Shown: positions 23,415 to 35,325, counted from the stretch's first letter. The stretch is DNA of 64,000 nucleotides from Homarus americanus (GCF_018991925.1 NW_024722158.1:3496905-3560904); one strand, 5' to 3'. Numbers and translations: made by a program. The notes: generated from the sequence alone by a model not told the origin.

Positions 23415-24285
23415 CAACAAATCACTAACACACTTCACCAATCACTAACACACTTCCTCCATTCACTAACACGCTTCCTCCATTCACTAACACACTTCAC
23501 CAATCACTAACACACTTCACCAATCACTAACACACTTCCTCCATTCACTAACACGCTTCCTCCATTCACTAACACACTTCACCAATCACTAACACACTTC
23601 ACCAATCACTAACACACTTCCTCCATTCACTAACACACTTCCTCCATTCACTAACACACTTCACCAATCACTAACACACTTCACCAATCACTAACACACT
23701 TCCTCCATTCACTAACACACCTCCCATTCACTAACACACTTCACCATTCACTAACACACTTCACCATTCACTTAACACACTTCACCACATAACACACTCT
23801 CCATTCACTAACACACTTCTCCATTCACTTCAACACACTTCACCATTCACTAACACACTTCCTCCATTCACTTAACACACTTCACCAATCACTAACACAC
23901 TTACCAATCACTAACACACCTCCATTCACTAACACACTCTCCATTCACCAACACACTTCACCATTCACTAACACACTTCACCATTCACAACACACTTCAC
24001 CAATCAATAACACACTTTCTCTCCATTCACTAACACACTTCACCATTCACAACACACTTCACCATTCACTAACACACTTCCTCCATTCACTAACACACTT
24101 CACCATTCACAAACACACTTCACCAATCACAAACACACTTCACCAATCACTAACACACTTCACCAATCACTAACACACTTCACCAATCACAAACACACTT
24201 CACCATTCACTAACACACTTCACCAATCACTAACACACTTCACCATTCACTAACACACTTCACCAATCACTAACACACTTCACAG
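23415..24285. repeat. 20/21-bp minisatellite with two interleaved unit types
   Basis: About 42 units. Type A is CTTCACCAATCACTAACACA (20 bp); type B carries CTTCCTCCATTCACTAACAC (21 bp with the final A or G). The left part alternates pairs of A with pairs of B in a regular order, giving a higher-order period of about 82 bp; the centre (23720-24110) is scrambled and the right end is mostly type A. Confidence 0.95.
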
Positions 24286-24552
24286 CGTCCACCTTCACCA
24301 ATGATCAGAGAAGAACTTATAAATTCCACTAAACTTACATAATTTCGTTACACCCAAAGATAAAAAGATGAAGATTAAAATGAGAATTGATAAAAAATAA
24401 ATATACCAGGTAATGATAAACAATTGAGTAAGTTATCACAGGTGGAGTTAAGTGAGGGAGGGGTATAGAGAGCACACAGTCTTGACCTACCCTGCATATC
24501 CGAGGTTCGCCAACTTGTTGATATGACAGAAACTTAGTAAGAGAGGGAGTAA
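24286..24552. other. Intergenic DNA
   Basis: Short AT-rich unrecognised sequence between the 20/21-bp array and the SINE-like head. Confidence 0.5.
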
Positions 24553-24626
24553 GCGCGGTGGTCTAGTGGGTGCAGAGGAGCATCATGTTCTCGGTGGGCA
24601 GGAGGTTCGTGTGGTGTGTGTGTGTG
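24552..24626 (+). mobile_element. tRNA-like SINE head
   Basis: TGGTCTAGTGG at 24559-24569 is a perfect match to the tRNA A box consensus TRGYNNARNGG. GGTTCG at 24604-24609 begins a B box 45 nt downstream, the tRNA spacing. The rest of the B box is replaced by GTGTGG, leading straight into a (TG)n run, so the element is damaged. The 5' context AAGCGCGG is typical of tRNA-derived SINEs. It cannot be a working tRNA. Confidence 0.6.
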
Positions 24627-25789
24627 TGTGCAAAGGGACGACACCCAAAAGCGTCCAGCACTTGTCCCAAGCAGACGGGCGTAAGGGTTGGTTGGGGCAG
24701 GAGGCAGGCGGGCAGCAGTTGCAGCCTCACAACAGGAGCACTGGACTAACACGGAGTCGACTGAGCAACATCAAAATGCTCGCACACAGACGAGTGGCCC
24801 CATACCCCCCCCCCCCAGCCCAACCCCTACACTTGTCTGGACCCCCCTTACCCCAACTATGGGTACGAACACGCCCTTCTGGGTGGTAATGGGCCACTGC
24901 CAACACAATACATCCCTACATTTTCCTACATTCATCAACGAAGCTTGAGAGATTGTCATGTTATGGTGGAACAGATTACGGTGAGTGTGTGGTGAGATGG
25001 GCAGGAGAGAGGAGGCAGAGTATACACGCGGGAGACCCAGTAAAATATGGTAAGTGTTTGTCGGGGGAGAGCGCGGCGTAAGACGCTCTCCTATATCCTA
25101 GTTATATGCTCCCACAATGTAGTGATCATTCCTTACCGCACACCACACACACGCTGCTTTATCTACCGGTCGGTGGCCACCAACTACCTGCCCCACGCCC
25201 ACCGTCCCACACACAGGTGAGCACCGCAGTACTACCTAGTAGAGGTGAGGGTGGCTGGTGTGAGTGAACCTAACAGCACCACCACCTTCTTGTCCACCCA
25301 ATGAAAAGCAACAAAGCACGGCGTGGCTCACCAGTGTGTACACATTACGTAAAACTAAAAAAAAAAAACTCGCTAATCAGCCGAGTAGAGAGCCCCGAGG
25401 CGTGTGAGCTACGCCTGGTGTCACTGGTGCACGTCTCGCGGTGACTTACGCTCCCCGCCTCCCTCACCATCACCACCAGGCTCACACAACAGCAAGGTCC
25501 AGTAGGTCAGGTCACCCGCCGGGTATCAACAAACTCGAGCACTCTTCTCTCCCTCTCTCCAATATGACACATCTGGTAATACATGCACCTTTCTTAACAG
25601 TACTCCAAGTATCTCTATGCGTACTTTGCATGAAGCTGGCAGGTAACACTTGACGAATGAAAGCCAGGTGTGATAATGAGTCTCTTCAGGCAACAGTACG
25701 CACACCAATACTTCTTCAATATACGCACAGAAAGCCAAAGTCCTCAACATGTTTTACGTAACTCATATGTGGGAGTTATTCAAAAGTAG

Positions 25790-25791
<2 letters not shown>
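24627..25791. other. Intergenic DNA with a small hairpin
   Basis: GGAGAGCG (25066-25073) faces CGCTCTCC (25084-25091), a perfect 8-bp stem with a 10-nt loop. C runs near 24806 and an A run near 25355 are the only other simple features. The frame at 24688-24948 has no recognisable domain. Confidence 0.5.

Positions 25792-25832
<41 letters not shown>
25792..25832. repeat. (CA)n microsatellite
   Basis: About 20 CA dinucleotides. Confidence 0.95.
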
Positions 25833-25838
<6 letters not shown>

Positions 25839-26004
25839 ACAGCGTTACCAGCCATACGCTATACGCCAGCAGACCTCCCAATTACCTTTCTCTCCCCGCG
25901 AGGTGGTGGTAGTGTTATGTAGTCTCCCCAGTGGCGCCCTCACCGGCTGCCCACGCTCCACACCTCCACCTCTCCGCCATGATTTTCAAAGGTTTGTTTC
26001 GTGA

Positions 26005-26140
26005 ATTCTCGCATCACATGAAGATTATTACCCCAACTTAACCACAACTACACGTTCAGCTTAACCACACAAACCAACCTAACAGCTTCAGATAGGAAAA
26101 TAGGTCAGGGAGGGTTAATCTTCATGTGATCCAAAATTTT
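26005..26140. mobile_element. Candidate MITE with a perfect 15-bp inverted repeat
   Basis: ATCACATGAAGATTA at 26013-26027 is exactly inverted at 26116-26130, about 88 bp apart, with partial extension on both sides (ACCC inward, AATT outward). The size and structure suit a MITE or a decayed palindrome. I see no clear target-site duplication and do not recognise the ends. Confidence 0.45.
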
Positions 26141-26271
26141 CCTTGTAATTTAAGATGGAAGAACACATACAAAATAATGCTGAACTTACCAACAGCAAAC
26201 AACATACAATAATTATTTTCGAAAATATTTTGGGAAAAAATTCGTATCTATAATTTACTTCTGGTGAAATC

Positions 26272-26276
<5 letters not shown>

Positions 26277-26315
<39 letters not shown>
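26277..26315. repeat. (CA)n microsatellite
   Basis: About 19 CA dinucleotides. Confidence 0.95.
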
Positions 26316-26317
<2 letters not shown>

Positions 26318-27043
26318 CAGTACGTCATGCCAAGACCTCTACAGCTCCACCATTATCATACCTCCACCAAAGGACGGCGAGGCACTACGGGTGGACGCTA
26401 TGCCGACTTACGACCACTTACACCCCAGCTAAAGACGTCGACACACTCTACTTGTTTATGTGTGGGTCACGAGCCTCCCCGTAATTGGATAACAAAACAA
26501 AACGTGTAAATGGATAGTCGAGTCTCTACGCAATAGCGACGCCATAATGATCGCTAACTTTGAGTTATTCCTCCAGTGAGTATAACTTGAAAATGTGTTC
26601 TCTCATCCAACAGATCCCGACCGAAATATCTCAAGAATTTATTGGGGAAAATCTGGTGCTTAGAACTTCACGTAAACAAACACTTATCATGGACACTATT
26701 ATGACACACAGAGATTAACCTAACCAAACCAAACCTAACCTAACGTTTGTGTATCTATAACTCTCAAGAGAAGAGTCCCACATGTTTAGCCGTGTCTGAT
26801 TCTCCCACCTGAGTTAACAAACGTAAGTCATAAGTCATTATAGTAACGCAGCGTGGCCAGTATGTTCACCTCATTAGACTCCTGTACTGATCCTCATACC
26901 AGAGTGATACGATGATGACATATCTAAATACACTCCATGCATTTCGCCACTTAGCCCACGTCACAGGTACCCCCACTCAGCACAGGAGAGGAGCAACATC
27001 ATAGGGTCTTAATGCTGCACTCAAACCAGTAACGTGTGAATTG

Positions 27044-27047
<4 letters not shown>
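26316..27047. other. Intergenic DNA
   Basis: Unrecognised. A short telomere-like stretch, CCTAACCAAACC then CCTAACCTAACG, lies at about 26718-26745. Confidence 0.5.

Positions 27048-27139
<92 letters not shown>
27048..27139. repeat. (CA)n microsatellite, 92 bp
   Basis: About 46 perfect CA dinucleotides. Confidence 0.97.
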
Positions 27140-27141
<2 letters not shown>

Positions 27142-27264
27142 CATTACACCATTGTTACCGAGTTGATCAAGATGGGGGAGGTGGAGTAGTTGTCAAGCGT
27201 TCTCTGTTGACCTCTCCGTCGTTCAGGGCTGCTTCCTATACCCACTGTCAAGACACCAGCAATA

Positions 27265-27480
27265 CCAGAAGGAAGATAAGGAGTGAAGGAGGAGGAGAGG
27301 AGGAAGAAGGAGAAGGTGGAAAGGAGGAGGAGTGGATAGGAGGAGGATGTGGAATGGAGAGGAAGGATGAGTGGAGAGGAGGGCGAGGAGGAATGGATAG
27401 GAAATGCTTCTGAGACTATGCAGGAGTGGAGAAGTAAAAGGGAGAAGGAGGGGGACAAACAGGAGGAAAGAAGAAGGCAG
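27265..27480. repeat. Polypurine tract
   Basis: A/G-rich + strand made of GGAGGA, GAAGGAG and GGATAGGA words; third such tract in the same orientation. Confidence 0.8.
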
Positions 27481-28507
27481 GGTTGAGTTCTGACCCCCGC
27501 CTACCACTCCAACTCCATACGTTATGTAACACCCAGGAACGAGCAATTCTCTCAACCCCCAAATACTCACTTACCCCCCCCCAAATACCACCACCTCTAC
27601 CACCCCCCCCGCCAATTCTCACCACCCAGAGACGTACAATTCCCTATCATCACAATAATTCCACTGGTTGCAACACCTCCTCGCTAACCTAACCTAACCA
27701 TTATATATAAAAAAAATCAAAAGAAGATCCGAATGCGTACTACAGCGTGAGTTGGTGTGAGGAGGGAGGAGGAGGGAGGGTGAGGGAAGAAGAAGTAGGG
27801 GTGAAGGTAAACGTCACAGGCCACTGAGTAAACATCAATGGCTGGACTGTACGGCAACGTATCACAGGTTCACAAGAGACAGCAGCGGCGGCCTGGGTGG
27901 GTGCACTTGACATCTGCATTACCGGATACTAACTACAGCATTGCATATGGCCTCGTCAGCGCTACACGACCCTTAAGGTCAGATCATTAACCTCCTTCAG
28001 GAAATTGAGGAAAACAAAAATGACCTGGAAGCACCTGCAAGACAGTGTTTACACCATGTTACCTGAGGTGAACTGAAACATTATGTACTCAACTCTTACT
28101 CACTACACCTGTCGAGTACTCCTCCCCCCCACCCCACACACACAGTCCATCTCTGACCACTGGCCTACCGGTACAAGACCATAATCGACCGGGATGCGAC
28201 TTACCCTTCCACCGGGATAAGCCACTCTCAACTGCATAAAACACCACCACACCGACTGCCATATGACACACACACGTGACAAGAATACAACCATGACTAC
28301 GTAATTAAAACGAGACCATTATACCCCGGGATATACCACATACTGGGCGGAAAAATGATCATACCGAGAGTGGGATACGACTATACCCGACTGGAGTCAT
28401 GCCGGGGTGGGGTAGAAAGTTGGGGGTTGATGGGGGGAGGTGGGGTAGTATGGGGGGGTTGCGGGTCAGTTTTTACGGTGTAGAGAGGGGCGGCAGGAGT
28501 AGTGGGG
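27481..28507. other. Intergenic DNA
   Basis: C-rich at 27560-27615, a CCTAACCTAACC at about 27677-27690, purine-rich at 27757-27805 and G-rich at 28395-28470. TGGCCTACCGG at 28161-28171 matches an A box, but no B box follows. No gene seen. Confidence 0.5.
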
Positions 28508-28511
28508 CCCG

Positions 28512-28553
28512 GGGCGCTTCTATGGGCTACAGTGACCGCCTATAGAAGGGCCC
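28512..28553. ncRNA. Strong hairpin, function unknown
   Basis: A 16-position stem pairs 28512-28527 with 28538-28553 across a 10-nt loop (28528-28537). Fourteen positions are Watson-Crick, one is a G-T wobble (28524/28541) and one is a G-G mismatch (28516/28549). The stem is shorter than a typical animal pre-miRNA, and there is no evidence of transcription. It may equally be a relic of a palindromic element. Confidence 0.3.
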
Positions 28554-28734
28554 GCCAGCCGTCTACCTACTTATGTATGGAAGCCCCGTGTCTGGGTACG
28601 GAATAATTAGGACGCGATGTATCATTCCTACAGCTACACATTTGCATATCTCACCCCCGAATTATGGAATGAATTGTACACCATCATTATCGTTTATTGT
28701 AAATTACGAATAGCTAGGGGGAGGATTATCTGTA

Positions 28735-28912
28735 TTATGGTGGTGTGTGGTGTGGTATGGTGTGGTGATGCGGTGTGTTGCAGTGAAGTGTGGTGTGTTG
28801 CAGTGAAGTGTGGTGTGTTGCAGTGAAGTGTGATGTGTTGCAGTGTGTTGTGGTGAGATGCGACGTAGTGTGGTGTGCTATGGTGTGACGCGGTGTGGTG
28901 TAGTGTGGTGTA
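28735..28912. repeat. 20-bp GT-rich minisatellite
   Basis: Four clean copies of GTGTGTTGCAGTGAAGTGTG at about 28773-28850, flanked both sides by degenerate TGGTGTGGTG sequence. Confidence 0.9.
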
Positions 28913-29145
28913 ACTAAGATAAAAAGGGGTACAATGGTCAAGGTACAGTTCTCTCGGTGACATTTGCCTCCACGTACCCCAGCTCCAGGGTGCCCTTAAG
29001 GTGCATTCTTTCGGCTCTAATTAATTAACACAGATATTAAAGATACAACCGTACGAGAATCACTCCCCCCCCCCCACACACTACGAGCAGCAGCAAGTTC
29101 CTGTATCAGCCAGCTAAGGTGACGAATGAGTAAATCACTTAATGG
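28913..29145. other. Intergenic DNA
   Basis: Short unrecognised stretch; a run of C near 29067-29077. Confidence 0.5.
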
Positions 29146-30212
29146 ACATCACCTGTACACCTGTCCATTTTACTCGCACATGTCCACTTTACTCGTCCCT
29201 GTACATCTGTCCGCTTTACTCGCACCTGTACACCTGTCCACTTTACTCGCCCCTGTACACCTGTCCGCTTTACTCGCCCTGTACACCTGTCCACTTCTCG
29301 CACCTGTCCGCTACTCGCACCTGTACACTTGTCCATTTACTCGCCCTGTACACCTGTCCACTTACTCGCCCTGTACACCTGTCCACTTTACTCGCCCTGT
29401 ACACACAATCCCACTTCTCCGCCCTGTACACCTGTCCACTTTACTCGCACCCTGTACACTTGTCCATTTTACTCGCCCTGTAAACCATCCCACTTTACTC
29501 GCCCCTGTACACCTGTCCACACTTTACTCGCCCCTGTACACCTGTCCACTTTACTCGCCCTGTACACCTGTCCACTTTACTCGCCCCCTCTTACACCTGT
29601 CCCACTTTACTCACTTCCCTGTACACCTGTCTTTACTCGCCCCTGTACCTTGTCCACTTTACTCGCCCCCTGTACACCTGTCCCTTTACTCGCTCCTGTA
29701 CACCTGTCCACTTCTCGCCCCTGTACCTATCCACTTTACTCGCCCCTGTACACCTGTCCTTCTCGCCCTGCACCTGTCCACTTCTCGCCCTGTACACCTG
29801 TCCACTTCTCGCCCCTGTACACCTGTCCACTTTACTCGCCCCTGTACACCTGTCCACTTTACTCGCCCCTGTACACCTGTCCGCTACTCGCCCCTGTACA
29901 CCTGTCCGCTTTACTCGCCCTGTACACCTGTCCTACTTTACTCGCCCCTGTACACTTGTCCACTTCTCGCCCCTGTACACCTGTCCACTTTACTCGCTCC
30001 TGTACACCTGTCCACTTCTCGCCCCTGTACACCCTGTCCGCCTACTCGCCCCTGTACCTGTCCTTTACTCGCCCCTGTTACACCTGTCCACTTTACTCGC
30101 CCCTGTACACCTGTCCACTTTACTCGCCCCTGTACACCTGTCCACTTTACTCGCCCCTGTACACCTGTCCACTTTACTCGCTCCTGTACACCTGTCTACT
30201 TTACTCGCTTCT
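29146..30212. repeat. 27-bp minisatellite
   Basis: About 39 copies of a 27-bp unit with the core CCCCTGTACACCTGTCCACT followed by TTACTCG. Many units lose one C (CGCCCTG) or the TTA before CTCG, so the reading frame changes often. The 362-codon and 301-codon + frames across it (TPVHFTRPC and YTCPLYSPL nonamers) are products of a stop-free unit, not protein evidence. Confidence 0.96.
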
Positions 30213-30354
30213 AATGTCCAGCCAAAACAATTAACAGAGGAGAAAAATCTACAGCGGAAAATAAATAGTAAAATGTTAACTACATATTAAAATAAAAATA
30301 AATAATACAAAAAAAAATGGACAGGTAAATAACATCGTAATTAATGAGCCAAAT
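30213..30354. other. A-rich spacer between two minisatellites
   Basis: AAATAAATAGTAAAATG-like A-rich sequence only. Confidence 0.6.
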
Positions 30355-31142
30355 TGTTTAACCTCCCAGTCTGCCCAGTACTTGGTAAAGTCCTCTCCCC
30401 TCCCAATCTGCCCAGTACTTGTCTAGTCATCTCCCACCTCCCAGTCTGCCCAGTGCTTGTCTAGTCATCTCCCCACCTCCCAGTCTGCAGCCTTGTCTAG
30501 TCATCTCCCCCACCTCCCAGTCACCCAGTGCTTGTCTAGTCATCTCCCCACCTCCCAGTCTGCCCAGTGCTTGTCTAGTCATCTCCCACCTCCCAGTCTG
30601 CCAGGTGCTTGTCTAGTCATCTCCCACCTCTGATCTGCCCAGTACTTGTCTAGTCATCTCCCCACCTCCCAGTCTGCCCAGTACTTGTCTGATCATCTCC
30701 CACCTCCCAGTCTGCCCAGTGCTTGTCTAGTCATCTCCTGCCTCCCAGTTTGCAGTGCTTGTCCTAGTCATCCCCACCTCCCAGTCTGCCCGTTGTAGCT
30801 AGTCATCTCCCCTCAGTCTGCCCAGTACTTGTCCAGTCATCTCCCCTCCCAGTCTGCCCAGTGCCCCGTCTAGTCATCTCTCCCACCTCCCAGTCTGCCC
30901 AGTGCTTGTCTAGTCATCTCCCCACCTCCCAGTCTGCCCGTGCCCTTCAGTCATCTCCCTCCCATTCTTTGGTGCTTGTCCAGTCATCTCCCCCTCCCAA
31001 GTCTGCTGCCCAGTACTTGTCCAGTCATCCCCTCCCAGTCTGCCCAGTGCTTGTCTAGTCATCTCCCACCTCCCAGTCTGCCCAGTGCTTGTCTAGTCAT
31101 CTCCACCTCCCAGTCTCTGCCCAGTGCTTGTCCGATGCTCCG
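30355..31142. repeat. 39-bp minisatellite (second family)
   Basis: About 20 copies of a unit of about 39 bp with the core CAGTCTGCCCAGTGCTTGTC and a TAGTCATCTCCCCACCTCC half. The unit is unrelated in sequence to the 39-bp array at 4.7 kb. Numerous one- to four-base deletions, most frequent between 30720 and 31030. Confidence 0.95.
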
Positions 31143-31558
31143 TCCCCCCAGTTGTAGCAGGGGCTGTGTGGGATGGCACAAATCGGTCCAGGTGTTTGTT
31201 GACATAATCTCCACCTTGAGAGAGAGACGCAGTCAGGTATTCCCGTAAATATCAATAATCATACCTTAAAATATTCGCTTCCGTCATAATCAAATGCTTG
31301 CAACACTCCATTATCCTGTGTGTGTGTGTGTGTGATTCGTTCTAATAAGTATATGAGCTCTGGGGAGGTTGTCAACACACTTCTGATCGTGACTGGGCAA
31401 GTCTTTCCTATTTTGGTATTGGAGTTACTGAGTCAGCAGGAGAGACACACCAGTACTGTTAATAGCTCACGGGAGGAGTTAAGGGGGAAGTCCAAGGTAT
31501 CACCACGTCACGTTTCAACACCACAAAATGAAGGGTTTTTTTTAACACCACAATACAC
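31143..31558. other. Intergenic DNA with short TG tract
   Basis: A (TG)8 lies at 31317-31333; the rest is unrecognised. Confidence 0.5.
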
Positions 31559-31715
31559 CACTTACACCACATAGAGCCACCCTGTTGCTAATACCACAGC
31601 CACCCACACCACATAGCGCCACCCACACTACATAGAGCCACCCTGCCACTCACACTACACTGCACCACCCTGCCACATCACATAACGCCACCCTGCCACC
31701 CACACCATATGGCAC
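31559..31715. repeat. Degenerate CACCACATAGAGCCACCCTG repeat
   Basis: Five or so imperfect copies of a unit of about 26-30 bp with the words ACATAGCGCCACC, CATAGAGCCACCCTG and CATAACGCCACCCTG. Confidence 0.8.
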
Positions 31716-32660
31716 TAGACGCATTCATACCCCAGAAGGACACCCGTAACTTGACACTTGCGTCCACCCAGTCACCCAATCCCCGACCACCCACAAAACC
31801 CTCCCGTTGCTTCCGCCTACGCCCAAGGCCCTGAAACCTCCCGTCCACCCGCACCCATGAAGCCTCTCCCTGCCACCCTCCACCCACACCCATGAAGCTT
31901 CACGCTGACCTCCCCCTCCCCCCCTGATTAAGAACTGCGTGAGGGGGAGGGGGGGGGGCAGAGGAGTGGTACATCAGTATTTCACACAGAATGAATAATG
32001 TGTTAAGATTTCCGGGTACAGAGGAGGAAGCCCTGACAGTCTACTCTCCAATACTTGACCATCAGATACGGGGGTAACCTGTCTATGATGTAGTGAACCA
32101 ACCTGCCCACGATGGGTTGTGGTACGGAGGGGGGTGTTATCTGCCCAGTGCCCACGATATACGGAAGGAACGTGTCCACAAGGATAAGGGAAGGGGGGAG
32201 GTGTTACCTGCCCACGGTGGCCTATGCGGACTTAAAACATTGAACCATAAGCATAGTGTTGACGTGATGTGTAGACTGTAGACATACTGTACAGTTTGTA
32301 GATACAGTTTAGTATACGTGGATATAACGTATTGTGTCACTATCCTTCACCATCTGTAGTGGTGATAAGCATTGTGTGTAGTGAAGAGGAACAAAAATTA
32401 TGGAATGATAACAGAAGGATATTAATCAAGATTCAAAGTAACACCTTCTTTACAACTATTACCAAAGTAACACACCTGTACCTGTGCTTTACACCTACAC
32501 CTGTCCTCCCTAGCACTTTTACTCCTCAACAAACTACGTGAGAGTGACAACACACGAGGTGCCTCTTAGTGCCAGACGTGACCAGACACACACCCCACCA
32601 CATATGCTAATGATTATCACCTTATAAAGTTGACCAGCAGAAGATGCTCCACTTATGATG

Positions 32661-32666
<6 letters not shown>
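31716..32666. other. Intergenic DNA with small imperfect repeats
   Basis: CACCCATGAAGC occurs twice at about 31853-31898. CTGCCCACG-type words with GGTGTTA occur three times at 32100-32220. A G run lies near 31948-31958. No gene seen. Confidence 0.5.

Positions 32667-32726
<60 letters not shown>
32667..32726. repeat. (TG)n microsatellite
   Basis: Thirty TG dinucleotides. Confidence 0.96.
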
Positions 32727-32728
<2 letters not shown>

Positions 32729-32796
32729 TTAAAGTTATTGTATTTTTCATAGTTTAGACACACCAGTAAAGAGATTGGGAACTTAACATACTAAAA

Positions 32797-32916
32797 GTTA
32801 ACCAAACGTACCCCTAACCCAAATTAACCCAAACTTACCATTAACCTAACCAATACTAACCTAATCCTAGCCCTAAATAACTTAACCCTGACCTTAACCT
32901 AACCTAACCCAACCGG
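32797..32916. repeat. Degenerate CCTAA/ACCCTAA-like stretch
   Basis: About 120 bp of AACCTAACC, CCCTAACCC and TTAACCC words without a strict period, like a decayed telomere-type array. Confidence 0.6.
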
Positions 32917-33058
32917 CACTTTTAGTATGGGATAACGGAGCCGGAAATAACAAAGGCGAGCAACACGTAAACAAACTCTCGTGTGAGCAACTTTATCTCA
33001 GCCTTGACGACAATACAACTATACACTACACGGGGTGGAAGGCCTCTCTGTAACGTGA

Positions 33059-33094
<36 letters not shown>

Positions 33095-34003
33095 ACCCAC
33101 CCCCCACACACACGCTCTCCTCTGGGTGTCAACATGAGCCAGGGGGACGAGGCTGCCACATCCTAGACGGGCGGCTGACCAACAAAAGGACAAAGTTGAG
33201 GCCAAGTGTTAGCGTGGGTGACACGTCTGGCCGCCTCTGTGAGAGAGAGAGTGTGTGTGTGTGTGTCTCGCCACCACCACCACCAGACACGACTCCACCC
33301 AGCTCCACCCACACAAGACCCATGAATGGCTGCCAAACCATGAATGGAGAGGCAGCTCGTGCAGGGAAGAGCCACTTATGAATGAAGGTGAACCATAAAG
33401 TCAACAGAGGAGGGGGAAGGTGGGTTGGGGAGGTTGTATATGGGAGCAGCAGGCGTGAATGGCAGCTATGGGATGGGAATGGGGGGGAGGGCATGAAAGG
33501 AACCTACCATGGGTGAGAATATCGCGACTAGGAATAATAGCATCACTAGTAAGGAAAGCCAGCTAGTATATGGAAGAGGAAAGAATATAACTCTATTATT
33601 GACGTCAAAGCTTAATACCATCACACTGATAATATAATCAACGGTTAAAATCTATTCTCTTAACAAGACCAGAGAAGGAACTGGCGATGAGAGATGTACA
33701 AGTCGTCAGAGTGTACAGTTAAAGGTGAACGAGCGGCTGAGTTAACCTGGAGCGGCTTCTCTACGGTGGAACAACATCAGAGGTCAGTGCCAATCCTAGG
33801 ACCCTCTTCATCACACAGAGTACCCGATTATGAATATCCACACCTACCCACAAATACCCAGACTGGAGAATCAAGTACGGATTCACAGTGAGTGAGTGAT
33901 GACCTAAACACTGGTCAGTTAATGTGGTGATGTGTGCGCTGAGCTGACTGGCTGGCCCTACCCGCCTCAAGGACCTGGTCAGCTAATTCCTCTTACCTGA
34001 TAT

Positions 34004-34008
<5 letters not shown>
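32917..34008. other. Intergenic DNA
   Basis: Contains (CT)14 at 33063-33091, a short GA-TG compound at 33240-33267 and an isolated TGACGTCA at 33600-33607. The frames here lack recognisable domains. Confidence 0.5.

Positions 34009-34035
<27 letters not shown>
34009..34035. repeat. (TG)n microsatellite
   Basis: About 13 TG dinucleotides. Confidence 0.92.
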
Positions 34036-34036
<1 letters not shown>

Positions 34037-34120
34037 GTCAGCTGTTTAAGGTAACAATATATTTTTACTTAATATGTATATGACACTGAAACCAAAACAG
34101 CATAAGATAATGGAATCATA

Positions 34121-34157
34121 TAATAATAATAAAAATAATAATAATAATAAAAATAAA

Positions 34158-34212
<55 letters not shown>
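34121..34212. repeat. (AAT)n microsatellite, 92 bp
   Basis: About 30 AAT trinucleotides with AAAAAT interruptions in the left third and a pure right part. Confidence 0.96.
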
Positions 34213-34214
<2 letters not shown>

Positions 34215-34670
34215 TGGTGGATCATTTCAGTCATGCCCCGCACACTGGGTGAACCATCAGGGGCACGTTAAAGACTTCAAACTACTCGGTGCAATTGTCT
34301 CCCCCCCGACCACAGTGTAGTTAATACCATAAGTCCGTGTAAGATCAATAAACACTTAGGTGGACACTAGTATATCGGGCCCTACAGCAGCTGACACGAT
34401 CACTGTACTGAACACACAGTAGGTGAATCCTCTCCCCTGTTGATGATTATTAACAGGTGGGTCAGCACTATAAGGCGCCCGTAGATAAATTACACCTCCG
34501 TTAGATACATGCCCCCTGTGAACAACACCTACAGTAGAGGAACAACCGCAGGGTACACCACGTAGCTACTCCAGAGTGAAAGGGTGTGCGACTCATGACA
34601 CGGGCAGACCACGTATGAATGATGGCAACTATTCATAGAACCAAACAAGACAGACATGAGTGGTAGGAGC
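34213..34670. other. Intergenic DNA
   Basis: Unrecognised, non-repetitive sequence; no gene seen. Confidence 0.5.
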
Positions 34671-34747
34671 GGCACTACTCGTGAATGGTGGCACTACTCG
34701 TGAATGGTGGCACTACTCGTGAATGGTGGCACTACTCGTGAATGGAG
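34670..34747. repeat. 19-bp tandem repeat
   Basis: Four copies of GCACTACTCGTGAATGGTG, the last entering GAATGGAGGAG. Confidence 0.93.
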
Positions 34748-34821
34748 GAGTGTCAAGGGAGTAAGTGTGAGTGGGTGCCCGCAGCTGGTGGTGGAGACGA
34801 GCACATGTGGTCACCAGGGTC

Positions 34822-34825
<4 letters not shown>

Positions 34826-34887
<62 letters not shown>

Positions 34888-35110
34888 CACACATACACAC
34901 GAGGTAAACACAAGCAAAATGACACATACTCTCCCTTCTCTCTCTCTCACATATACACAAACAAACACACATACACAAACGCGCACACATACACCCGAGG
35001 CAAACACAGACACAAGTACACACATAAACGCTCTCTCCCCCACATAAAAACGTGTACACAAAGGATCTCTTACACACACACACACATACACACACAAATG
35101 CATGAAAGCA
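34826..35110. repeat. (CT)n array followed by degenerate CA-rich DNA
   Basis: About 29 CT dinucleotides at 34826-34884, then 230 bp of ACACATACACAAACA-like low-complexity sequence. Confidence 0.93.
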
Positions 35111-35191
35111 AACAACTCACACATGTAAACAATATCCTCCCTCTCACTCCCTCTCTCTACAAGGCAAACATATATGACAATCCCTCTCTAT

Positions 35192-35251
<60 letters not shown>

Positions 35252-35325
35252 TTCTCACCCTCTCCCTGCTATTATGTTCACTATAAACTGAATAAATGTC
35301 ATCTGCTCCAAGTGGTTGTATCGTC

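Noticed and set aside
28161..28210. A-box match TGGCCTACCGG suggesting another tRNA-like element
   Set aside because: No B box at the required distance.
29126..30234. 362- and 301-codon open frames with Cys/Pro/Tyr-rich nonamers
   Set aside because: They are two frames of the same 27-bp minisatellite, whose unit has no stop. Frequent one-base losses swap the frames.
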